Source: Maribacter sp. 1_MG-2023 | GTDB taxonomy: Bacteria > Bacteroidota > Bacteroidia > Flavobacteriales > Flavobacteriaceae | Length of the DNA: 64,000 nt | NCBI RefSeq assembly: GCF_030547005.1 | Contig: NZ_JAUOPN010000010.1 | Coordinates: forward strand, 62,001-126,000 | Direction: 5' to 3' | Shown here: positions 37,401 to 44,627 of the stretch, piece after piece | How positions within the stretch are numbered: the stretch's first letter is position 1 | Layout of the letters: each line of letters opens with the position of its first letter | Made by a program: the position numbers and the translations under genes | Notes under the pieces: model-generated | Told to the model about the DNA's origin: nothing | What the model saw: the letters and a program-made list of their open reading frames with translations, nothing else | Databases searched by the model: none

Positions 37401-37567
37401 CCTATCATGACCAACTCGAACCAAGTAGCATCATACACTTTGATCCAAGCAGTGGCAGTACCAAAATCGTTCTCAATAAATGTGGCTGCACCCATGGCAA
37501 TGGCAAAGACCAATAATAAGACCAACGCCAAGGTTGGAGAAGAAAAAATACGGTAAATTTTTTTCAT
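34424..37567 (-). CDS. Fused cytochrome c maturation protein CcsBA (ResB-CcsA)
   Basis: A 1047-residue fusion. The N-terminal ~450 residues are ResB/CcsB-like, with three early helices and a large periplasmic domain. The C-terminal ~300 residues are CcsA, with multiple helices and the haem-handling WWD-type motif ESWGRYWAWDPKETWAL. System II cytochrome c biogenesis proteins carry haem across the membrane and attach it to CxxCH motifs. The last gene of nrfH-nrfA-ccsBA (51-bp gap), it is presumably needed for the nine haems of NrfHA, including the unusual CxxCK site. Fused CcsBA is known in Bacteroidota and Epsilonproteobacteria. Confidence 0.93.
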   Translation of the reverse strand: MKKIYRIFSSPTLALVLLLVFAIAMGAATFIENDFGTATAWIKVYDATWFELVMIGLSLCFAANIFKYRLWRKEKWAILMFHIAFIVIIIGAGITRYYSYGGVMRIREGKTSSTIISDKNYLQVHIAKGEKTKHLQEELYFSPLSDNDFTVSTDFENIPIKITHNQFVADATPEIVDDQEAGVPLLQMVVTSGNGRETVFLEKGEIEEIGSHKHKIGFEAAGEDVINLIEKDGKFKIFSPHQLDFFIMADQTAGLIKGDTLQPMNLRTLYRSGDLSFVPLSFHDSGSIELVSTSEKPKDNDKVKDDALVLNVHVEDKTEEITLLYRDGFLPTHHEINLGGVNLQFSYGAMPIETPFKIQLNDFQLDRYPGSESPSAYASEVMVLDTNTKMPFRIFMNNVLDYGGYRFYQASYDTDEKGTVLSVNHDVLGTNVTYLGYFLMMIGMFFTLFGKSSHFTIINKKLKKLKSKNKVIAMFLFGLIATGLEAQQSNDSISIPDLVAHQNIDIQHSDLFGRLMVQDLDGRVKPINTLASEFLRKVSRKPYFTYNVNGKEIRLDANQVFLAMHVAPGAWQQIPIIKIDAEKGGTFFDALKITEEGLISFDDLINPSGDYVLTKVAEEANAKKPAEHNEFDKEVLKVDERFNILFNIFSGNYLKIFPNSLDENDTWFSYTHHFKDFPPEDGRFVQSITPAYFNDIADKKWAEANEKLSYIDTYQSTLGVEIIPNDQRVEAELWYNEMNLYFWLFQVFFTLGFILLALALARIFMQKRYIDVLWNILVILSLISFLVFTGNIILRWYVAQHAPWSNGYEMLIFVAWVLMLCGLMTFRKSDFSLPLATLFTGSLLFVSYLDWLSPEITNLMPVLKSFWLKVHVATIVSSYAPLALSFILGFMVLLLMIMKTKKSSEAINIRIKELTYINEISMTIGVFVLSVGTFLGGIWANESWGRYWAWDPKETWALISIIIYAIVLHLRFVPALKSKYVLNAASVFAFGSIIMTSFGVNYYLSGLHSYAAGDPLPVPKFIYVLIAIVVITSALAYFRMRQFDKAK

Positions 37568-37618
37568 GAAAAGTGTACGGCGATAAAAGCCATTAGAAAT
37601 AGATTATTTTTTAAAAGC

Positions 37619-39115
37619 CTATTTGTTTATACTTACAGCATTGGCATCCATTTTATCTTCACGTGCTTTTGCTTCTTCTAACCATTTTGGCAATAAATTC
37701 GTTTTAAACTCCTCTTTTTCTTTGATTAGTTTTTCCATATCCAAACCTATGAAAGCTTGTGCTTTTTCTTTAGAGGTAATATCTGGCATTGGTACTTCTT
37801 GGTTAAAGCCTAAAGTAGCCAATAATCTAGCTAATTTCACTCTAGCCTCTTGGGCAACATTGAGTCCGCCTCCTAAAACCCGTGCGGTCTCTACAGGAGA
37901 GTGAAATGATGCTCCATGAGACGCAGCAGCATAATCCCAACGCCATTGGGCATGACGAATATCTGTAAGTATTGATTCCATTTGTTCTTCTGTAGCGCCT
38001 AATTCCCAAGCCTTACCTGCTTCTATATGAGATTTTACTAAAAGGTCTTCAAGCTTTAATCTATTTTCTGTCGCTTTTCTTTGACGCTCATAAACATTCT
38101 CTCGTAGTTTATCCGCCTCTTGTCTGTGACATACTTGACAAGAATTGGCTACATTGTTTAAAGGAGATTGTAAATGGTGGTCGGTAAATTTTTGCCCACC
38201 TTCACTTTTATAAGGCATGTGGCAATCAGCACATGAGACACCACGATCGGCGTGAACACCGGTTAAATAAGTTTCGTATCCAGGATGCTGAGCCTTCAAC
38301 ATTGGTGTTTTACTTATTTTGTGCGTCCAGTCTGCAAATTCCATTTCATCATAATACTCCTCCATTGCTTCTACTGTCATACCATTTTTCCAAGGGAAAG
38401 TCAAATATGGCGTTCCTTCTGCACCAGGTTTTTTCTTATCAAAATAATACTCTACATGGCATTGTGCACAAACTAAAGAACGCATTTCTTGGTGGGTAGC
38501 TTTATTAATGTCCTTGCCCATAGCATCAAAAGCTTCTACTAGAGCAGGTCTAGTAATACGTAGTTTCATATTACCTGGATCATGACAATCTGCACAACCA
38601 ATTGGATTTACGATTTCAGCACCTTTATCTGCCCATTTACCATCGTAGAATTCTGCAACACCTATTTCATTCATTAAACGTGGAACATCTGGACTCTTAC
38701 AGGTCCAACAAGTAGCGGGCATTGGTCCGTCCCCGTCTCCTTTTGGTCCGCCTGTTCTTAATGTATTTCTAATATCATCAATGGCATAATAATGACCACG
38801 CCCTTGGTTATAGTCTTTAGAAAAACCATAACCAGCGAATAATACGACCAATCGTGGATCTTCTTCAAGCACATCTCTCATGGCAGAACCTCCTTGAAAT
38901 GAAGCAAAAGAAGTTTCTGAAGTTTGCAACCAAGATTGATACTCTCTAGGATAATTTTTACCCCACTCCTCATTTCTAGGTTCATTCTCACCTATATCTA
39001 CTTGAGGTACATACTGGTATTTGGCTTCACTTTTTCTATTAATAATACTAGAAGCAAGCAGCCCTAATAAGAAGACTACTATAATGGTTACAACAAATAG
39101 AATTTTATTTTTCAT
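37619..39115 (-). CDS. nrfA: Cytochrome c nitrite reductase, catalytic subunit
   Basis: A 498-residue periplasmic pentahaem enzyme reducing nitrite to ammonium with six electrons. A signal anchor (residues about 4-25) precedes the catalytic CWTCK haem site (136-140, Lys as proximal ligand). Four CxxCH sites follow: CADCH 174-178, CAQCH 216-220, CADCH 295-299 and CQVCH 326-330. The CAQCHVEYYF segment is typical of the Ca2+-associated region. It lies 10 bp after nrfH. Confidence 0.97.
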   Translation of the reverse strand: MKNKILFVVTIIVVFLLGLLASSIINRKSEAKYQYVPQVDIGENEPRNEEWGKNYPREYQSWLQTSETSFASFQGGSAMRDVLEEDPRLVVLFAGYGFSKDYNQGRGHYYAIDDIRNTLRTGGPKGDGDGPMPATCWTCKSPDVPRLMNEIGVAEFYDGKWADKGAEIVNPIGCADCHDPGNMKLRITRPALVEAFDAMGKDINKATHQEMRSLVCAQCHVEYYFDKKKPGAEGTPYLTFPWKNGMTVEAMEEYYDEMEFADWTHKISKTPMLKAQHPGYETYLTGVHADRGVSCADCHMPYKSEGGQKFTDHHLQSPLNNVANSCQVCHRQEADKLRENVYERQRKATENRLKLEDLLVKSHIEAGKAWELGATEEQMESILTDIRHAQWRWDYAAASHGASFHSPVETARVLGGGLNVAQEARVKLARLLATLGFNQEVPMPDITSKEKAQAFIGLDMEKLIKEKEEFKTNLLPKWLEEAKAREDKMDANAVSINK

Positions 39116-39125
39116 AATGTGGTGG

Positions 39126-39725
39126 TTATTTAGTTGCCATTTCTTTTTCTAACCAAGCGGGAATTACTGTTTCTTCTTGATCGGTTGGTAAAGGGGCTAT
39201 ATTATATTTAACGGTAGACATACCATGAATACGTCCGTGAGGTACTTCTTTATGACAGCTCCAACATTGACGCTCAGTTCTATTTTCTTTATGACCTTCT
39301 ATAAAACCATCGTATTTAGTTTGGGTAACTTGTTGCACATGACATCTAATACAGTTGTTTTGAACTACTTCTTGAGAGCCTTCTCGCATAAAGATAACCT
39401 CTGGTTCTGCCCTGGCCGTAAATATTGATGCGTGATAAAGCCCGTCCATAGCCTTAAAATAATAAGCATTGACAACATTATTTTGTGGAACATGACAACC
39501 GTTACACGATACCCATTCTCGATGAGAACTATGCATCCAACTATTGTAAACAGGGGTCATTACATGACAATTGACACATGCCTGCGGATTATCTGACATA
39601 TAGGAAAGCACTTCACCTTCTTTCATTAAAAAAAAGCCAATACCAATGATTGCCGCTAAAGAAAAAACAGCAAAAGAACGTAAAGACGAGCCTTTTTTAG
39701 GTAGTATTTTTGACTTAAACCTCAA
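39126..39725 (-). CDS. nrfH: Cytochrome c nitrite reductase, membrane quinol-oxidising subunit
   Basis: A 199-residue NapC/NirT-family protein with one N-terminal membrane anchor (SFAVFSLAAIIGIGFFLM) and four CxxCH haem sites (CVNCH, CNGCH, CIRCH, CWSCH). It passes electrons from menaquinol to NrfA. First gene of the nrfHA-ccsBA operon. I looked for a Crp/Fnr-type site with the -7 spacing used elsewhere here and found none in 39726-39886, so its control may differ. Confidence 0.95.
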   Translation of the reverse strand: MRFKSKILPKKGSSLRSFAVFSLAAIIGIGFFLMKEGEVLSYMSDNPQACVNCHVMTPVYNSWMHSSHREWVSCNGCHVPQNNVVNAYYFKAMDGLYHASIFTARAEPEVIFMREGSQEVVQNNCIRCHVQQVTQTKYDGFIEGHKENRTERQCWSCHKEVPHGRIHGMSTVKYNIAPLPTDQEETVIPAWLEKEMATK

Positions 39726-39886
39726 ATCTTAATGTTTACAAAATGATGTGTATTAGTATTTCAATAACAATTTAAGGAATTATTCTATGCAAACACCATT
39801 CTAGAAAAAACATTACATTTTAATGACCTATAAGGAAAAATTACCCTTCTTATTTGTATTTAAATTACCTCTATTGCTGATGTATG

Positions 39887-40180
39887 TTATAAATGCAATA
39901 AAAAGTCTGGACACAATAATGGAAGAAAAACAAATACGAACAAGAAAAATAGTACAGCCCAAAGTACGCCCATAAGCAATGGGTATATAATAATATCTCC
40001 TTTAACCTTTGGTTTTAATGAATGGGCTAGCAGACTGTGAACACCCATGCTAAACAAAGTGAAAATGATTGCTAAAATTGTAATTAAGTATGCTTTTGAA
40101 TGTGTGTCTCTAATGGTGAACAAATAAAAACCCAATCCTAATGCAATTGCTATTATAATACTATAAACTCTTCTAGCCAT
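39887..40180 (-). CDS. Small three-helix membrane protein
   Basis: A 97-residue protein with three hydrophobic helices (IIIAIALGLGFYLF, ITILAIIFTLFSMGVHSLLA, LWAVLFFLFVFVFLP). I recognise no family. It starts 11 bp after the USP gene on the same strand and is probably co-transcribed from the Crp/Fnr-type promoter at 41094-41136. A frameshifted copy lies at 32925-33221. Confidence 0.7.
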   Translation of the reverse strand: MARRVYSIIIAIALGLGFYLFTIRDTHSKAYLITILAIIFTLFSMGVHSLLAHSLKPKVKGDIIIYPLLMGVLWAVLFFLFVFVFLPLLCPDFLLHL

Positions 40181-40191
40181 GACTAACTGTT

Positions 40192-41067
40192 TTAAAGTGC
40201 CTGTTTGAAATAAAATAATTGATGATTTGATCCTCTAAAACTTAAGAGCGGTACTCTGCCGTAAGATTCCATTTTCTTTACTAAATCTCTATGAAATACA
40301 TTTTTTAGAATTCCCTTATGTTCTCTTTCTAAAATAACCACTAAATCTGCATTTGTATCACCTAGGTAAATTCTAAGCGTTTCAAAAACATCTTCTGTAA
40401 ACAATAATTCAAAATCAATTTGATCATAGTTTACTTTTTCGTGGAGCATCTCCTTAAACCACTCTAGCTGCATTCCTCCTTTGTATTCATCTTTAGTAGA
40501 AATATGAACCACTTTTATAGCTGCTTTTAACTGTTGGGCCATTTCTACCAACTTACGAATGGCATATATATCTTCTTCTTCAAAATCAGTTGCATATACT
40601 ATATTCTTAATAAGCATATAAGAAGCATCTGACGGTATACTCAATACCGGACAAGGAGATTTTTCTAATAAGTTTCTAGTAGTACTACCCATTATCACTT
40701 CTCTAATGGTACTGCCCCCTTTAATGCCAAGAATAATTAGGTAAGCATGCCATTCTACTGCAACTGAAATTAAACCTTGTACAACCGATTTATCTTCATA
40801 AGCTTCTAATACTACATTGGGATCTTGCCAAGAACTCCCCAAATGCTCATCGCAGAATTCTTCAAGTTTAAATCTGTGTGATTTATGTGCAGTTTTGTCT
40901 AGATGTGGAAAAGGTTCGTCGAGATTATCTGTACCCAATATGGTAGGGTAATCAAATACATGACTAATGACCAAACGGGTTTCCATTTGCTTAGCCATAT
41001 GGTACGCATATTTTAATGCTGCTATAGAATTTTCAGAATAATCGGTACAATATAGTATGGTCTTCAC
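40192..41067 (-). CDS. Tandem universal stress protein 7
   Basis: A 291-residue double-UspA protein of a different branch from USPs 1-6: it starts TILYCTDYSENSIAALKYAY, and the first domain has the ATP-binding motif GIKGGSTIREVIMGS. Domain 2 (from IKNIVYATDFEEED) lacks it. First gene of a two-gene unit with the small membrane protein, with its own Crp/Fnr-type promoter on the minus strand. A truncated copy of its second domain lies at 33233-33691. Confidence 0.92.
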   Translation of the reverse strand: MKTILYCTDYSENSIAALKYAYHMAKQMETRLVISHVFDYPTILGTDNLDEPFPHLDKTAHKSHRFKLEEFCDEHLGSSWQDPNVVLEAYEDKSVVQGLISVAVEWHAYLIILGIKGGSTIREVIMGSTTRNLLEKSPCPVLSIPSDASYMLIKNIVYATDFEEEDIYAIRKLVEMAQQLKAAIKVVHISTKDEYKGGMQLEWFKEMLHEKVNYDQIDFELLFTEDVFETLRIYLGDTNADLVVILEREHKGILKNVFHRDLVKKMESYGRVPLLSFRGSNHQLFYFKQAL

Positions 41068-41093
41068 GAGATTATTATTTTAAATATTTTTAC

Positions 41094-41136
41094 CTAAAGT
41101 ATTGACTATCAAAATAAAAGACCATGACCAGCATCA
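41094..41136 (-). promoter_or_regulatory. Crp/Fnr-type site and -7 box of USP 7
   Basis: On the minus strand TGATGCTGGTCA (41136-41125) is followed by TACTTTAG (41101-41094) at 29.5 bp; the centre is 63 nt before the start at 41067. It is one of two back-to-back sites in this divergent region. Confidence 0.75.
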
Positions 41137-41233
41137 TGTCTACTAAATTTTATAAATTATTAAGGTAACAATCTTAAATAGGAATGATTTATCTTAAAAT
41201 ACTCACGACTGGTGGTTAACTTTATAATAATCA

Positions 41234-41276
41234 TGATTTTGGTCATAAATTTTCAACCCTTGGGGTAATAACTTTA
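41234..41276 (+). promoter_or_regulatory. Crp/Fnr-type site and -7 box of the 41300 operon
   Basis: TGATTTTGGTCA (41234-41245) is followed by TAACTTTA (41269-41276) at 29.5 bp; the centre is 60 nt before the start at 41300. Confidence 0.78.
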
Positions 41277-41299
41277 TACTTTAATTAAAAAGTGTAGAA

Positions 41300-41758
41300 A
41301 TGAGCAATTTTAGAAATAGACCAAAAGACAATTACATTCATGAAGCAGACTGGAAATCGCTCTATGTATTGACCGAACATTGGAAATCAGATATGGCTTT
41401 CTACAATGAAGACTTAAAGTTTTTACATCATCTAATAGATAAATACTTTATGTGGATTTCTAAGAAAGATAATATCGATATGGTTAGAGAAATTGAAGTA
41501 AGCCTTATTGATACAGATAAAAAATGCAATACACTAGTTAAAAAGATTGATACGCACCTACATCATTTAGCTGAGTTAATAGATAACCCTTTTACCTACG
41601 ACTCTCACATCTTTAGAACTGAACATGAGCAGCTTGAAGATGACCTAACACTTTTCGTAAAGCAATTTAGAGCAAACCGTAAAGAAGTATTTGCAATTAC
41701 CGAACATGTTATCGATGGTGAAGAAATGATAAGACGATTAGGTATTACAAGGATATAA
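41300..41758 (+). CDS. Conserved-looking helical protein of unknown function
   Basis: A 152-residue, largely alpha-helical protein rich in His, Asp and Lys (LYVLTEHWKSDMAFYNEDL, then IDTHLHHLAELIDNPF). It has no signal peptide and I recognise no domain. A two-helix, coiled-coil-like arrangement is likely. First gene of an operon with USP 8 (42-bp gap) and a 71-residue helical protein, preceded by a Crp/Fnr-type promoter, so it probably belongs to the same stress response. Confidence 0.65.
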   Translation: MSNFRNRPKDNYIHEADWKSLYVLTEHWKSDMAFYNEDLKFLHHLIDKYFMWISKKDNIDMVREIEVSLIDTDKKCNTLVKKIDTHLHHLAELIDNPFTYDSHIFRTEHEQLEDDLTLFVKQFRANRKEVFAITEHVIDGEEMIRRLGITRI

Positions 41759-41800
41759 AAATCAAACTATTTACTTATTAAAACTCAAAGCTATTCAACT

Positions 41801-42610
41801 ATGAAAAAAGTTATTATTCCTACAGATTTTTCTTTAAATGCACTAAAGGCAATTGATTACGCTCTTGAGCTTTTTAAAAATGAAGCGTGTACTTTTTATA
41901 TTCTTCATGGCTACCATAATGCTCCTTCATCAGAAATGTCTAAATCTGCCACTCAAAAATCTTTAGATCTTTTGGTTAAAAGTTTAGAAATGCAAACTGC
42001 TGATGAAGAGTTCTATTTTGAAGGTATTTTGAAAACGGAATCTGCTTTGAATTTAACGAACCAATCTCAAAAAATCATCAATGCCGATTTTGTTATTATT
42101 GGCACAAGGGGCGCATCTAACTTTAGTCAGATCTTTATTGGCAGCAATGCTTTAGATTTAATTGAGCATCTAGAAAATTCGGCTTTAATTATTGTTCCAC
42201 CAGAATATGAGAGCTCTAGTTCAAAAGAAATTGTTTTGGCCACCGATTATAAACATACGTTTACAAATGCCGAGTTATCTCCTCTTTTGAAAATGGTTAA
42301 CTTAAAAAAAACTACATTAAATATTGCGCATGTTAAAGCCGAAGAAGCTTTAAGCGATGAACAAAAAGCGAACAAAGAATTATTGAAAAGTGAATTGAAA
42401 GAAGTTAAAAATCATTTTTTTGAAATTGAACTTCAAGACAATGTGGCGTATACTCTTCATCAAATTGAAAAAGAAAATAAGAGTATTGATACCATGATAA
42501 TTTTAAAAACCAAACATGGCTTTTTCAAGCAACTCTTGAGAGAAAATATCATTAAAAATCTAAGTGCTAAAACAAAAATTCCTTTATTAGTTTTATCACA
42601 AGTCAAATAA
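41801..42610 (+). CDS. Tandem universal stress protein 8
   Basis: A 269-residue double-UspA protein: VIIPTDFSLNALKAID at the start, ATP-binding-type motif GTRGASNFSQIFIGSN in domain 1, domain 2 from KEIVLATDYKH without the motif. Slightly shorter than USPs 1-6, with more diverged loops. Second gene of the 41300 operon. Confidence 0.9.
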   Translation: MKKVIIPTDFSLNALKAIDYALELFKNEACTFYILHGYHNAPSSEMSKSATQKSLDLLVKSLEMQTADEEFYFEGILKTESALNLTNQSQKIINADFVIIGTRGASNFSQIFIGSNALDLIEHLENSALIIVPPEYESSSSKEIVLATDYKHTFTNAELSPLLKMVNLKKTTLNIAHVKAEEALSDEQKANKELLKSELKEVKNHFFEIELQDNVAYTLHQIEKENKSIDTMIILKTKHGFFKQLLRENIIKNLSAKTKIPLLVLSQVK

Positions 42611-42624
42611 TTAAAAACCAGAAT

Positions 42625-42840
42625 ATGAAACAATTACATAAAATACTTAATGAAATTACCGCGTTGACATTGAATATAGAAACGAATTACCCAGAATTAT
42701 ATCGTTCGCTAGATGAAAACCCTTTGACCTTGCCCGTTAGTCAACATCCGCATATGGATAAAGTGGTTATGCAAGAATACCTAGAGAGTTTAAAACAGAT
42801 TTTAAACCATTATTTAGAGGAGCATATAAGTTCTAAATAG
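42625..42840 (+). CDS. Small helical protein of unknown function
   Basis: A 71-residue acidic protein, mostly helical apart from a Pro-rich centre (ENPLTLPVSQHPHMD). No signal peptide and no recognised family. It starts 14 bp after USP 8 on the same strand, so co-expression is likely. Frame, spacing and codon use make it a credible small gene. Confidence 0.6.
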   Translation: MKQLHKILNEITALTLNIETNYPELYRSLDENPLTLPVSQHPHMDKVVMQEYLESLKQILNHYLEEHISSK

Positions 42841-42933
42841 CAGTTTAAAAATACTATGCTAACACTTGGGTCAATTTTTATTCTTACTTTATATATTTAA
42901 AAAAATCAACAGACCGTAATAGACCAATACTAA

Positions 42934-44616
42934 ATGGCCATATTAAGAATTCCAACTCAAAAAGAAATAAAGCGGTACGCTACCCTATTCAATGTACTGG
43001 TTAAATACGGTTTTGAAGATGTGTTATCACATAGTCCCATTCTTAAAATAATTCCAAAGAAATATTTAGAAAAACATCCTGAGACGAAAACAAATCTTTC
43101 CTTTTCTAAATATGAACGCATAAGAATGGTGTTAGAGGAATTAGGACCTACCTATATAAAACTCGGACAGATTTTTAGTACTCGTGAAGATATGCTACCG
43201 CTTGAGTTAGTAGATGAGTTAGAAAAATTACAAGATCATGTACCAAAACTTAAAGACTTTGATGTTATAGCTACTGTTGAAGAAGAATTAGGTATTGAAA
43301 AGTTCAAGTATTTTGCTACAATTGAATTAGAGCCATTAGCTGCCGCATCTTTAGCACAGGTACATCGAGCTCAACTCGTAAACGGCGAAGAGGTAATTTT
43401 AAAAATTCAAAGACCAAATATTACCGAGATTATTGAAGCCGACCTTATGGTCATGAAACAGGTTGCAGATAGTCTTGAGAAATACAGCTCGCAGGCAAAA
43501 GCTTTTCAACCTATTCGTATTATAGAATCTTTTGAACGCAGTATAAAAGAAGAACTTCAGTTTGCGAGAGAAATAGACAATACCGAACGTTTTGCTCAAA
43601 ATTTTGCGGGTAATGAGTTTATTCATGTTCCAGAAGTCTATAAAGAACTTTCAACAGATAAAATTATTTGTATGGAGTTTATAGATGGCATTAAAGTATC
43701 TAATGTAGAAGCATTGATTACCACAAACATAGACCCAAAAGCAGTTGCCAAAATTGGTGTAGACCTTTATATTGAACAAATATTGGATTTTGGTTTTTTT
43801 CATGCAGATCCGCATCCTGGTAACATATTTATACTTCCGGAAAGCGGAAAAGTATGCTTTTTAGATTTCGGAATGATGGGTACTATTCTGCCCAACGAAA
43901 AAGAATCTATAAATGATCTACTACTCTATTTTTTAAGTAAAGACGTTAAAAAAATAATCATCTTACTTGAAAAAATCGCAATAAGAACAAATATACCCGA
44001 TTATAAAAAACTAGAACAAGACCTTTATCAATTACTTGAAGGTGTTAGTAATACCGCCATTCAAAATATTAAACTTGGCGATACCTTGTCTCAGTTCAAA
44101 GTTGTGTTATACGAGAATCAAATTATAATACCACATTACCTTTATATGCTTATAAGAGGTATTGTTCTTATTGAAGGCGTAGGCCTTAAACTTGATCCCG
44201 AATTTAACATCACCAAAAATCTAGAGCCATATACAGCAAAGATTTTACGAAAGAGATTTAGTTTAAAATACCTGTTTAAAAAGAATCTCAACCGTATAAA
44301 AGATATTAATGCATTAGCTGATACACTGCCCGATGATATAAACACCATCGTAAAAAAAATAAAAGAGGGTAAGTTAGAGATTGTGCATGAGCATAACGGT
44401 CTTAAAGAATTTCAAACTGCTACTAGTAAAGCTGTAAACCGATTAGTTTTCGCCGTTATTATAGCTGCACTTTCAATAGGATCATCATTATTGGTAATGG
44501 CAAAAATGCCGCCACTAATTAATGGAATACCACTTTTAGGTGCTATTGGCTTTGTGATTTCTGCACTTTTAGGGTTTTATATTATCATTTCTATTTTCAG
44601 AAATGATCAATTTTAA
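42934..44616 (+). CDS. UbiB/ABC1 atypical kinase-like protein
   Basis: A 560-residue protein of the UbiB/ABC1 (ADCK) family. The N-terminal KxGQ-type segment is clear (LGPTYIKLGQIFSTREDMLP), as are the Ala-rich loop (AAASLAQVHRAQL), VILKIQRP, HADPHPGN and CFLDFGMMG. Two C-terminal helices (RLVFAVIIAALSIGSSLLVM and the final ~20 residues) anchor it in the membrane. Family members support isoprenoid quinone homeostasis; flavobacteria use menaquinone, so the substrate here is unclear. It is followed 11 bp later by the MgtC/DUF4010 gene. Confidence 0.92.
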   Translation: MAILRIPTQKEIKRYATLFNVLVKYGFEDVLSHSPILKIIPKKYLEKHPETKTNLSFSKYERIRMVLEELGPTYIKLGQIFSTREDMLPLELVDELEKLQDHVPKLKDFDVIATVEEELGIEKFKYFATIELEPLAAASLAQVHRAQLVNGEEVILKIQRPNITEIIEADLMVMKQVADSLEKYSSQAKAFQPIRIIESFERSIKEELQFAREIDNTERFAQNFAGNEFIHVPEVYKELSTDKIICMEFIDGIKVSNVEALITTNIDPKAVAKIGVDLYIEQILDFGFFHADPHPGNIFILPESGKVCFLDFGMMGTILPNEKESINDLLLYFLSKDVKKIIILLEKIAIRTNIPDYKKLEQDLYQLLEGVSNTAIQNIKLGDTLSQFKVVLYENQIIIPHYLYMLIRGIVLIEGVGLKLDPEFNITKNLEPYTAKILRKRFSLKYLFKKNLNRIKDINALADTLPDDINTIVKKIKEGKLEIVHEHNGLKEFQTATSKAVNRLVFAVIIAALSIGSSLLVMAKMPPLINGIPLLGAIGFVISALLGFYIIISIFRNDQF

Positions 44617-44627
44617 GCAGTACATAA

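Noticed and set aside
39744-39889. TGATGTGTATTA and TGATGTATGTTA near nrfH as activator sites
   Set aside because: Both have a mismatch in the second half-site and no -7 box at 29.5 bp; one would put the box inside the gene.
42850-42899. A Crp/Fnr-type site before the UbiB-like gene
   Set aside because: TAnnTTT boxes exist at 42885 and 42892, but neither has a palindrome at 29.5 bp upstream.
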